Shown: in pieces, positions 9,183 through 17,225 of the stretch
Numbering within the stretch: the stretch's first letter is position 1
How the letters are laid out: every line of letters begins with the position of its first letter
Program-made: the position numbers and the translations under genes
NCBI GenBank assembly: GCA_963422565.1
Contig: OY730228.1
Coordinates: 1,674,001 to 1,738,000 of the forward strand
Reading direction: 5' to 3'
Origin: G963422565 sp963422565
GTDB taxonomy: Bacteria > Pseudomonadota > Alphaproteobacteria > MPNO01
DNA: 64,000 bases
Notes under the pieces: model-generated
The model's input: only the letters and a program-made list of their open reading frames with translations
What the model was told of the DNA's origin: nothing
Databases searched by the model: none

Positions 9183-10339
9183 CCCCCGTCGGACGCGAAT
9201 GCGAAGGCGTCGTTCGCCAGATCGAGCAGCGAGACCTCGCGGCCGGTATCGATTCTGACCGCGGCAGTGACGCCCGACGGCATCGCAAAGTGCCGGTCCG
9301 GAGCGGCCTCGATCTCGAGGCGCACGGGAACCCGCTGGACGATCTTCACCCAGTTTCCGGTCGCGTTCTGCGGCGGCAGCACCGAGAGCTCCGCCCCGGT
9401 AGACGGGCTGATCGAGGCCACCCGCGCCCGCCAGGTCCGGCTCGGGAACGCATCGATCACGACCTCCGCCCGCTGGCCGACGCGCAGATGGGTGAGCTGC
9501 GTCTCCTTGAGGTTGGCCTCGATCCAGCTTCGTCCGGTCTCGATCAGCGGCACCACCGCGTCGCCGGCCCGGACATATTCGCCGGCCTGCAGCCGCAGCC
9601 GCCCGATCCTCCCCTCGCGCGGGGCGCGCACGACCGTCCGGCCGAGATCGATCTCGGCGTCGTGTCGCGCCGCAAGCGCGGCGAGATATTCGGGATGCCG
9701 TTCGGAGGCGAGATCGGCCTCGCCGCCGAGCCCGGCGAGCAGCTTCAGGCTCCTCTGCCGGAGGACGCGGGCACGGGCGCGGGCGGCGCGCAGGTTCCGC
9801 TCGGCCTCCTCATAGGCCGCGCGCGAGACGTGACCGCTCCCGAGGAGCGACTCGCGGCGCCGATGGATCCGTTCGAGATGGGCGATGTCCTCGCGGGCCT
9901 CGTCGAGCTCCATCCGCGCCTCCCGGTGGGCCGCGCGCCGCGCCGCGATATCGTTCATGACCGTCGCGAGCCTCGCCTGGGCGCGGTCGAGGGCGATACG
10001 AAACTGCGCCGGGTCGATCCCGAAGACCGGCGCGCCGGCCGCGACGAGGCCGTTCTCGGCGACGAACACCCTGTCGACCCTGCCGGAAATCTCGGCGCTG
10101 ATATGGATGAGGTTCGTCTTGACGTAAGCGTTGTCGGTGGTGACGTAGCGGGTGGAGGCGGCCCAGCGCTCGGCACCGAGCGCGAGCACCGCAACGGGCA
10201 CGACGCCGAGAAAGACGATTCGTATGAGCGTGCGCCTCGAGCCCAACGGCCGCCGCCCCTCCCCGCTCGCCGCCGCCGGCGGACGCTCCGCGCCTCGGCC
10301 GCCGACGGACAGCTTACGGCCGCCGCACCATGCAGGCAA
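9179..10339 (-). CDS. HlyD/EmrA-type membrane fusion protein
   Basis: Periplasmic adaptor for the adjacent MFS exporter. One N-terminal membrane helix (about residues 40-60) is followed by TTDNAYVKTNLIHISAEISGR, the biotinyl-lipoyl half-motif of the family, then a long coiled-coil hairpin (about residues 115-205) and the second half-motif VVRAPREGRIGRL. From the TTG at 10339 the protein has 386 residues; no ATG is available before the membrane helix and no clear ribosome site is seen, so the start is uncertain. No TolC-type outer-membrane gene is nearby. Confidence 0.9.
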   Translation of the reverse strand: MPAWCGGRKLSVGGRGAERPPAAASGEGRRPLGSRRTLIRIVFLGVVPVAVLALGAERWAASTRYVTTDNAYVKTNLIHISAEISGRVDRVFVAENGLVAAGAPVFGIDPAQFRIALDRAQARLATVMNDIAARRAAHREARMELDEAREDIAHLERIHRRRESLLGSGHVSRAAYEEAERNLRAARARARVLRQRSLKLLAGLGGEADLASERHPEYLAALAARHDAEIDLGRTVVRAPREGRIGRLRLQAGEYVRAGDAVVPLIETGRSWIEANLKETQLTHLRVGQRAEVVIDAFPSRTWRARVASISPSTGAELSVLPPQNATGNWVKIVQRVPVRLEIEAAPDRHFAMPSGVTAAVRIDTGREVSLLDLANDAFAFASDGG

Positions 10340-10645
10340 AACGGCGCCGAACGGACGGCAGTTCTCATTTCGCGGATCAGCACCGGCAAGCCGGAAGCCT
10401 CCTCCCTCGAGGGGAGGGGGTTCGCGTCCGCCCTCTCTCCCTCCTCTCCCCTCGAGGGGAGAGGCCGGGTGGGGGTCCTTCCTCGAGGAACGGGCGACGA
10501 CATGGGTCGCGATGCCGGCAGAGGCCGCCTGCCGGAACGCCGGAACGAGAACCGCTGCCGGGCGGCGTCTCTGCGGTTGTCGTGCCCCGGGTTCCGCCTA
10601 TGATGGTGGGCGGCGAGGAGGGCCGGTTTCGATCGGAGCGGGGAG
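10340..10645. other. Divergent intergenic region with palindromic repeats
   Basis: This 306-base gap separates the divergent efflux operon and the dioxygenase genes, so promoters for both should lie here. I see no coding sequence. It holds two GC-rich palindromes centred on CTCGAG at about 10401-10418 and 10443-10464, followed by GGCCGGGTGGGGGTC. Confidence 0.6.
10443..10464. repeat. REP-like palindrome
   Basis: A perfect 22-base palindrome (CCTCTCCCCTC and its complement). A partly matching copy with a one-base bulge lies 40 bases upstream (10401-10418). The form, followed by GGCCGGGTGGGGGTC, resembles dispersed intergenic palindromic repeats common in GC-rich proteobacteria. It could also act as a bidirectional hairpin. 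Confidence 0.6.
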
Positions 10646-11491
10646 ATGGGCCTGACCGTTACACCGCTTGGCAGCTGCATCGGCGCGGAGATCGGCGGTC
10701 TCGACCTCGCCCGCCCGCTGAGCGGGGCCGAGGTCGCAGCCGTCGAACGCGCGTGGCTGGACCATCTCGTCCTCCTGTTTCGCGGCCAATCGCTCGACCA
10801 GGAAGCGCAGATCCGCTTCGCCGCCCGGTTCGGGACGCTCGGCGAGCGGTCGCGGCCGGCGGAACGGCGTCCGGAGGGCGCCGACTACCACCCTGCGGTC
10901 ATGCTGGTCTCGAATATCCGCGAAAACGGCAGGCCGATCGGCTCGTTGCCCGACGGCGAGATGTGGTTCCATCACGACATGTGCTATCATCCCGAGCCTT
11001 ATCGTGGGACCTTCCTCTATGCCATCGAGGTGCCGAGCCGGGGCGGCAACACCCTGTTCGCCAACATGTACGAAGCCTATGCCGGGCTCGACCGGGCGAC
11101 GCGGGAACGGATCTCGGAGCTGCGCGCGCTACAGATCTACGACTATTCGGTGCGTGGGCGCGTCGATCCGGCGGAGGGCCTCGACGGCTATCCGCACCAT
11201 GTCCAGCCGGTCGCGGTCACCCATCCGCTGACCGGCCGCAAGGCGCTCTACGTGAACCCTCTGATGACCGCCCGCATCGAGGATGCGGACCCCGAGGAAA
11301 GCACGGAACTGCTCGAGACTCTGTGCGGGTTCACGGAGCGCCGGGAGATCGTCTACGAGCATGTCTGGCGGCCTGGCGACCTCGTGATGTGGGACAATTG
11401 GTGCTCCTGCCATGCGCGGACCGACTTCCCGGCCGGCGAACGCCGCCTGCTCCGCCGCTGCACCATCCTGGGCCAGGCGTTGAGCGCGTGA
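10646..11491 (+). CDS. TauD/TfdA-family Fe(II)/2-oxoglutarate dioxygenase, copy 1
   Basis: Non-haem iron oxygenase of 281 residues that hydroxylates a small organic substrate while decarboxylating 2-oxoglutarate. The HxD iron ligands are His109 and Asp111 in EMWFHHDM; the distal His is in CSCHARTDF near residue 256, with the 2-oxoglutarate-binding Arg shortly after (GERRLLRR). The start ATG has GGAGCGGGGAG just upstream. A paralogue starts 13 bases after its stop, so the two form an operon. Substrate unknown. Confidence 0.92.
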   Translation: MGLTVTPLGSCIGAEIGGLDLARPLSGAEVAAVERAWLDHLVLLFRGQSLDQEAQIRFAARFGTLGERSRPAERRPEGADYHPAVMLVSNIRENGRPIGSLPDGEMWFHHDMCYHPEPYRGTFLYAIEVPSRGGNTLFANMYEAYAGLDRATRERISELRALQIYDYSVRGRVDPAEGLDGYPHHVQPVAVTHPLTGRKALYVNPLMTARIEDADPEESTELLETLCGFTERREIVYEHVWRPGDLVMWDNWCSCHARTDFPAGERRLLRRCTILGQALSA

Positions 11492-11504
11492 GGAGAAGGA
11501 AACG

Positions 11505-12353
11505 ATGGCCGTCCGGATCGACAGGCTCACCCCGCATATCGGCGCGGAGATCGTCGGGATCGACCTCGCCGCGGGGGAACCGTCGCCGGCCGAGATCGCC
11601 GAGATCTACGCGGCTTGGCTGGAGCATGTCGTTCTCGTCTTCCGCGGCCAGAGGCTGGACCAGGAGGGCCTGCTGCGGGTCACCCGCTATTTCGGTGCGG
11701 CGGGGGGCAACGCCCGGCCAAGCGAATATCGGAACTCCGGCCAGCTCGAGATGCTGCCGGGCATCATGCTCATCACCAATGTCCGCGCGAACGGAGAGCC
11801 GATCGGCGCGCTCCCCGACGGCGAGATGATGTTCCACCACGACATGCTCCATGCCGATCGCCCGGACAAGGCGACCCTGCTCTATGCGGTGGAGATCCCC
11901 TCGCGCGGCGGCAACACGCTGTTCGCAAGCGGCTATGCGGCATACGAGACCCTGGACGAGGAGACGCGCCGGGCGCTCGAAGGCAGGCGCGCCTTCCACC
12001 ATTACAATTACGGCTCCCAGCGCCGCGGCGACGACATCGGCACGCCGGCCTTCTCCGAGTCGGCCCATCCGGTCTTCCGCACCCATCCCGAGACCGGCCG
12101 CAAGGCGGTCTATGTCAACCGGCTGATGACCGAGCGCGTCCTCGACATGGACGCGGCCGAGAGCGATGCCCTGTTGGCGCGCGTTTTCGATCATGCCGAG
12201 CGGGATGCTTTCGTCTACGAGCATGTCTGGCGGGTCGGCGACCTGCTGCTGTGGGACAACCGCTGCTCGATGCATGCGCGCCGCGACTTCCCGGCCGGCG
12301 AGCGGCGGCTGATGTGGCGAACCACGGTGGAGGGCGGGGACCGGCCGGTCTGA
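11505..12353 (+). CDS. TauD/TfdA-family Fe(II)/2-oxoglutarate dioxygenase, copy 2
   Basis: Tandem paralogue of the preceding gene, 282 residues, with the same framework (LTPHIGAEIVGIDL at the N-terminus). Iron ligands lie in GEMMFHHDM (HxD) and SMHARRDFPAGERRL (distal His and 2-oxoglutarate Arg). AGGAGAAGGAAACG precedes the ATG. The two copies clearly diverge in the substrate loops between the metal sites, so they probably act on different substrates. A third dioxygenase gene (PhyH type) once followed but is now a fragment. Confidence 0.92.
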   Translation: MAVRIDRLTPHIGAEIVGIDLAAGEPSPAEIAEIYAAWLEHVVLVFRGQRLDQEGLLRVTRYFGAAGGNARPSEYRNSGQLEMLPGIMLITNVRANGEPIGALPDGEMMFHHDMLHADRPDKATLLYAVEIPSRGGNTLFASGYAAYETLDEETRRALEGRRAFHHYNYGSQRRGDDIGTPAFSESAHPVFRTHPETGRKAVYVNRLMTERVLDMDAAESDALLARVFDHAERDAFVYEHVWRVGDLLLWDNRCSMHARRDFPAGERRLMWRTTVEGGDRPV

Positions 12354-12371
12354 GCGGGCGCGGAGGCCCGT

Positions 12372-13017
12372 ATGCCCAAGCTCCCGAGCTCCGCCGAGAT
12401 CGCGGCCTGTGAGCGCGACGGCGTCGTCTTCCCGATCCGCATCATGGACCGGACCGCGGCGGAGCGCCTCCGCACGCGGTTCGACGGGCTGGAGCGGCGG
12501 CTCGGACCCGCTTCCCGGATCTCCGGCCCCGGCCGACTACGCCCGGCGCCTGTCGGCCCTGCTCGACGCGGTGCGCATTCCGCGCTGCCATCTCCTGGGG
12601 CAGTCCGCGGCGGCCCCGATCGTCGTCGCCTTCGCCGCGGTGGCGCCGGAACATGTGGTCTCGCCGGTCTTCGCCCGCACGCGCCCGTTCCTGGAACCGG
12701 GCGCGCGGCGATTCGCCGAATCGCGCGTCCCGCGCCTGCTCGCCCCCGGCGCCCCGGTGCATCTGGGCGCCGAACTGGTCGACGCGATGGGTACCGCTCC
12801 CGCCGCGGCCTATGTGCAGGCTGTCGAGATGATGACGTTCGCCGATCCGTTCGTCGCCGCGCCGGGGATTCGGATGCCGGCACTGGCGGTCGCCGGGTCC
12901 GACGACCCGCTCGCACCGCGCGAGACGGCCGCACGCCGGGCATTGCGCGGCCATCGAGCGACCCTCGGCGTTCAACCGGGTGCCGACGCGCTTCTTCGAA
13001 TCGGTCGAGACGGCGAG
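12372..13017 (+). pseudogene. Chimeric remnant: PhyH N-terminus joined to alpha/beta-hydrolase fragment
   Basis: A good ribosome site (GCGGAGG) and ATG at 12372 begin a PhyH-like dioxygenase N-terminus of about 50 residues (AACERDGVVFPIRIMD), which stops matching near 12515. From about 12525, in the +1 frame, an alpha/beta-hydrolase lacking its N-terminal ~70 residues runs on (nucleophile elbow HLLGQSAAAP, acid AGSDDPLAP). At 12952-12954 the catalytic GH is reached and the match jumps to a third frame (IERPSAFNRVPTRFFESV). So there is one deletion fusing two genes and one more frameshift. No functional product is expected. Confidence 0.7.
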
Positions 13018-13178
13018 CGGCGTGCCTGCTCCGGCCGGTGGACGACCGTTCGCTGCAAGATGCGGGGCTGTCCGGCGGACAACCGGCTTGGCAAAACCGG
13101 CGCGAGCGCCCATCTTGCACGCGGCCGTCTCAGCCCGGCCCCCCGGCGCGGAGCCGAAGATCGAGGATATGGTGTGGC

Positions 13179-14327
13179 ATGAAGATCGCGGTCCCCAAGG
13201 AGAGACGGCCCCACGAGCGCCGCGTCGCTGCCTCGCCGGCCACGGTCGGGAAGCTCGTCGCCCTCGGCTGTAAGGTCGTCGTCGAGACGGGCGCCGGACG
13301 GGCCGCATCGATCCCCGACCGGGCCTTCGCCGAGGCCGGCGCCGCGATCGCCGCCGGTGCGGCCGAGGCGCTGTCGGACGCCGACATCGTCCTCAAAGTG
13401 CAGCGGCCGCTGATCGCCGGCGAGGACGAGCCCGACGAGGTCGCCTTGATGAAGGAGGGCGCGATCCTGGTCGGCATCCTCTCCGCGCTCCAGCATCCCG
13501 ACCATGTGGCCGCCTACGCCGAGGCCGGGCTGACGAGCTTTTCGCTCGAGCTGCTTCCGCGGATCACCCGCGCCCAGCCGATGGACGTGCTGTCCTCGCA
13601 GTCCAACATCGCCGGCTACAAGGCGGCGGTGGACGCGGCGGCCGAACTCGGCCGCGCCTTCCCGATGATGATGACGGCCGCCGGCACCATCCCGCCGGCC
13701 CGCGTGCTGGTGCTCGGCGCCGGGGTGGCCGGGCTGCAGGCGATCGCCACCGCCAGGCGGCTGGGCGCGATCGTGACCGGCTACGACGTCCGGGCGGCGG
13801 CCCGCGAACAGGTCGAGAGCCTCGGCGCCCGGTTCCTCGATGTCGGCGCCGACGCCGACGCCGAGACCGCGGGCGGCTATGCCAAGGAGATGGACGCGGA
13901 CTATCGGCGGCGCCAGGAAGCGGCGCTGGCCGAGGCGCTGCCGGCCCAGGACGTGGTGATCTGCACCGCGCTGATCCCCGGGCGGCCGGCGCCGCTGCTG
14001 ATCACCGACGATATGGTTCGCGGCATGAAACAGGGCGCGGTCATCGTCGATCTCGCCGTCGAGCAGGGCGGCAATAGCGAGCCGAGCCGGCCCGGCAGGA
14101 CCGTCACGCGGCACGGCGTGCGCGTCCTCGGCCCTGCCAACATGCCGAGCCGGCTCGCCGAGGACGCCTCGGCGATGTATGCGCGCAACCTGCTCGCCTT
14201 TCTGACTCCGTTCTTCGGCGAACAGGGCTTCGCGATCGACTGGGAGGACGAGATCGCGGCTGCCTGCCTGATTACGCGCGAGGGCGCCGCGGTGCACCCC
14301 ATGCTGGTCGAGGAGGCTGTGGCATGA
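13179..14327 (+). CDS. pntAA: NAD(P) transhydrogenase subunit alpha 1
   Basis: NAD(H)-binding domain I of the proton-pumping transhydrogenase, 382 residues, on the cytosolic face of the inner membrane. Seen are the alanine dehydrogenase/PNT N-terminal domain (KIAVPKERRPHERRVA) and the Rossmann motif VLVLGAGVAGLQAI at about residue 180. ATG 13179 was chosen by homology, with GAGGA about 11 bases upstream. It overlaps pntAB by four bases. The alpha subunit is split in two genes, as in Rhodospirillum-type enzymes. Confidence 0.96.
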   Translation: MKIAVPKERRPHERRVAASPATVGKLVALGCKVVVETGAGRAASIPDRAFAEAGAAIAAGAAEALSDADIVLKVQRPLIAGEDEPDEVALMKEGAILVGILSALQHPDHVAAYAEAGLTSFSLELLPRITRAQPMDVLSSQSNIAGYKAAVDAAAELGRAFPMMMTAAGTIPPARVLVLGAGVAGLQAIATARRLGAIVTGYDVRAAAREQVESLGARFLDVGADADAETAGGYAKEMDADYRRRQEAALAEALPAQDVVICTALIPGRPAPLLITDDMVRGMKQGAVIVDLAVEQGGNSEPSRPGRTVTRHGVRVLGPANMPSRLAEDASAMYARNLLAFLTPFFGEQGFAIDWEDEIAAACLITREGAAVHPMLVEEAVA

Positions 14328-14647
14328 GCGCGGACCCCGCGGCGGGCGCGCCGGCAGAGGCGGCGTCCGACCCCTTCGTCTTCCTGTTCACCATCTTCGT
14401 GCTCGCGGTCTTCGTCGGCTATTATGTCGTCTGGAACGTCACCCCGGCGCTCCACTCCCCACTGATGAGCGTGACCAACGCGGTCTCCTCGGTGATCATC
14501 GTCGGCGCCCTGATCGCCGCGGGCCCAGGCGGCATGCATTTCTCCAAGGTCATGGGGTTCTGCGCCGTGACCCTCGCGTCGATCAACATCTTCGGCGGGT
14601 TCATCGTCACCCAGCGCATGCTGCGGATGTATCGGAAGAAGCGTTGA
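14324..14647 (+). CDS. pntAB: NAD(P) transhydrogenase subunit alpha 2
   Basis: Small membrane subunit (107 residues) carrying part of the proton channel of the transhydrogenase. Three or four hydrophobic helices are visible (FLFTIFVLAVFVGYYVVWNV, then SVIIVGALIAAG, then a helix ending in IFGGFIVTQRML). The conserved HSPLMSVTNAVS segment of the family is present at about residues 44-55. It overlaps pntAA at its start and precedes pntB by 15 bases. Confidence 0.95.
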   Translation: MSADPAAGAPAEAASDPFVFLFTIFVLAVFVGYYVVWNVTPALHSPLMSVTNAVSSVIIVGALIAAGPGGMHFSKVMGFCAVTLASINIFGGFIVTQRMLRMYRKKR

Positions 14648-14662
14648 GGCGGGGCGACCGGC

Positions 14663-16048
14663 GTGTCTGAGACGTATACGGGTTTCGCCTATCTGGCGGC
14701 GGCGATCTGCTTCGTAATGGCACTGCGCGGCCTGTCCTCGCCGGAGACGGCGCGACGCGGAAACCTCGCCGGTATCGTCGGCATGGCGATCGCGGTCGCG
14801 GTGACCCTGGCCAACCCCGGCGTGATCTCGTTCGAGCTCATCGCCGCCGGCGTCGTCATCGGCGGGGCGATCGGGACGGTGATCGCGCTCCGCATCCAGA
14901 TGACGGCGCTGCCGCAGCTCGTCGCCGCGTTTCACAGCCTGGTCGGGCTCGCCGCCGTCGCGGTCGCGACCGCGGCGCTCTACGCGCCCGAGGCCTACGG
15001 GATCGGAACCCGGGGGGCGATCAAGACCGCGAGCCTGATCGAGATGTCCCTCGGCACCGCGATCGGCGCGATCACCTTCACCGGCTCGCTGGTCGCCTTC
15101 GCCAAGCTCCAGGGGCTGGTCTCGGGCGCGCCCCTGGTCTTCCTCGGCCAGCACCGGCTCAATGCCGCCCTGGGCGCGGCCGTCCTCGCCCTCGGGGTCT
15201 GGTTCTGTGCGGCCGAGTCGCTGCCCGCCTACTGGGCGATCGTCGCCCTCGCCCTCGCCCTCGGCTTGCTGATCATCGTTCCGATCGGCGGCGCCGACAT
15301 GCCGGTCGTGATCTCGATGCTCAACTCCTATTCGGGCTGGGCCGCCTGCGGGATCGGCTTCACCCTGTCCAACGCCCTCCTGATCATCACCGGCGCCCTT
15401 GTCGGGGCCTCTGGCGCGATCCTGAGCTACATCATGTGCCGGGGAATGAACCGTTCTTTCTTCAGCGTCGTTCTCGGCGGGTTCGGAGTCGAAGGGGGCG
15501 CCGGGGAGGCCCGGGACGCCGACCGCAGCGTGACGGTCGGCAATGCGGAGGACGCGGCCTTCGTCTTGAAGAACGCCTCCAAGGTGATCGTGGTGCCGGG
15601 CTACGGCATGGCAGTCGCCCAGGCCCAGCACGCGCTGCGCGAGATGACCGACGTGCTGAAGGCGCAAGGAGTCGAGACCGCCTTCGCGATCCACCCGGTG
15701 GCCGGACGCATGCCCGGCCACATGAACGTGCTTCTCGCCGAGGCCAGCGTGCCCTATGACGAGGTCTTCGAGCTGGAGGAGATCAACAACGCCTTCGCCA
15801 CCGCCGATGTCGCCTATGTCATCGGCGCCAACGACGTCACGAACCCTTCGGCCAAGACGGACGCGGAGAGCCCGATCTACGGCATGCCGATCCTCGATGT
15901 CGCCAAGGCCTCGACGGTGCTGTTCATCAAGCGTTCTCTCGCGCCCGGCTATGCCGGCGTCGACAATCCGCTTTTCTACGGCAGCAACACGATGATGCTG
16001 TTCGACGATGCCAAGAAGATGACCGAGGAGATCGTCCAGGCGCTTTAG
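14663..16048 (+). CDS. pntB: NAD(P) transhydrogenase subunit beta
   Basis: Membrane domain II plus the cytosolic NADP(H)-binding domain III, 461 residues. Eight or nine hydrophobic helices fill residues 1-260. Domain III shows the fingerprint VIVVPGYGMAVAQAQHAL, the RMPGHMNVLLAEA loop and VIGANDVTNP. The start codon is GTG 14663. Together the three subunits use the proton gradient to make NADPH from NADH, useful next to Calvin-type genes. Confidence 0.96.
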   Translation: MSETYTGFAYLAAAICFVMALRGLSSPETARRGNLAGIVGMAIAVAVTLANPGVISFELIAAGVVIGGAIGTVIALRIQMTALPQLVAAFHSLVGLAAVAVATAALYAPEAYGIGTRGAIKTASLIEMSLGTAIGAITFTGSLVAFAKLQGLVSGAPLVFLGQHRLNAALGAAVLALGVWFCAAESLPAYWAIVALALALGLLIIVPIGGADMPVVISMLNSYSGWAACGIGFTLSNALLIITGALVGASGAILSYIMCRGMNRSFFSVVLGGFGVEGGAGEARDADRSVTVGNAEDAAFVLKNASKVIVVPGYGMAVAQAQHALREMTDVLKAQGVETAFAIHPVAGRMPGHMNVLLAEASVPYDEVFELEEINNAFATADVAYVIGANDVTNPSAKTDAESPIYGMPILDVAKASTVLFIKRSLAPGYAGVDNPLFYGSNTMMLFDDAKKMTEEIVQAL

Positions 16049-16054
16049 GCCGTG

Positions 16055-16072
16055 TGCCCGAATGCTCGGGCA
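16055..16072 (+). terminator. Possible hairpin after pntB
   Basis: A perfect 7-bp stem (TGCCCGA/TCGGGCA) with a four-base loop starts seven bases after the pntB stop. There is no T tract, so intrinsic termination is uncertain; a Rho-dependent or 3'-stabilising role is possible. Confidence 0.35.
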
Positions 16073-16243
16073 TGGTAGGCTTCCGCCGGGCGATATTCAT
16101 GAATGAAGATGCGTGGTCCATGACGGACGGCAATCGGCGCGACGTGACGGCCGAGAAACGGGATGTTTCCCGGCCTGTCCTGTCGGCCGGACGACGAGGT
16201 TGGGCGCGCAGCGACGACAGGCGGCGCGAACCCTGCGGCCGAC

Positions 16244-17118
16244 ATGCGTGACGATACTCTCGACTCCGGTTCGGATCGGCCGAATGTTCTCCATTATTGG
16301 GACATCGTAAAACGGAGCCGGCTTCTCATATTCGGCATGACGACGATATGCGCATTGCTCGGGCTGGGGGCGTCTTTGGCTATCCAGCCGGTGTATCGGG
16401 CGACCGTCATTCTGGCATCGTCTCAGGGCCAGAGTCTTGACATGAGACTTATGGATCTTTCCGATTCCATAGGGCTTCTGGGAGGCAATTTCAGCCCCAA
16501 TTTTTCTCAAGAAGGAAACATCGAAGAGGAGGCGTTGGCGACTCTGACTTCCCGGGGTTTTCTGACACGCTTTATTGAAGAAAGGAAGCTCTTACAGACG
16601 TTGTTCGATCCGGAGGATTTCGAGAAATCCGATCCGAAAGATATTCCAACGATGCATGACGCCTATGAAAAATTCATCGAGGAAATCCTCGTGGTCGAAC
16701 AGAGACCGGTGGATAAAACGATCGAGGTAAGCATCGACTGGAAAGATTCTACCGTTGCCGCAGATTGGGCCAACTCATTGATATCACGACTCAATTCCGA
16801 GCTTCGCATGGCAGCGGCCCGACAGGCCGCGCAGAATATAGATTTTCTGAATCGTGAAGCCGAGGATACGAGAATCATGTCGCTCAAACAAGCAATTTAT
16901 AGAATGATCGAAGCGCAGATTCATACAATCATGGTCACGGAACAAAATTGGATTACGCCTTCAAGGTCATCGATGCCGCGAGGCCTTCCGATCTGGACCG
17001 CTATATTCGACCTCGTCCCGTTCTTATCGTATTGGCGACGACGGTGTTTGGTTTTGTCGTCGCGCTTTCATTGAGTATATGGAAAAACTATATCCGCAGA
17101 CTGAAGAATAGCACCTGA
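16244..17118 (+). pseudogene. Wzz-type chain-length determinant, frameshifted
   Basis: Inner-membrane regulator of polysaccharide chain length. The N-terminal part has the YWDIVKRSR start, a first membrane helix (about residues 20-45) and a periplasmic helical domain. The C-terminal second helix is encoded in another frame: after a run of four A at 16944-16947 the frame must shift to read LDYAFKVID and then VLATTVFGFVVALSLSIWK, ending at 17118. One extra A would give a normal 291-residue protein. As written, the original frame runs on to 17074 with an unrelated tail. GC is clearly lower than in the neighbours, which suggests acquisition. Could be a real mutation or a base-calling error. Confidence 0.75.
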
Positions 17119-17225
17119 TCTTCGGAGCGACCGATGGCCATGCCAGGGGCGGCGGGGTTGAAGGCAACGACTTTCGACGGCCCTCCCGCTCGAACGATGC
17201 CGGCCCTTGAGGCCGCCGGCGGCGC

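Noticed and set aside
7737..9815. 692-codon open frame on the plus strand opposite the efflux genes
   Set aside because: The antisense strand of two well-supported genes; composition is charged and low-complexity with no motif.
16055..16072. Strong intrinsic terminator of pntB
   Set aside because: Hairpin is good but has no T tract, so only a low-confidence call was kept.
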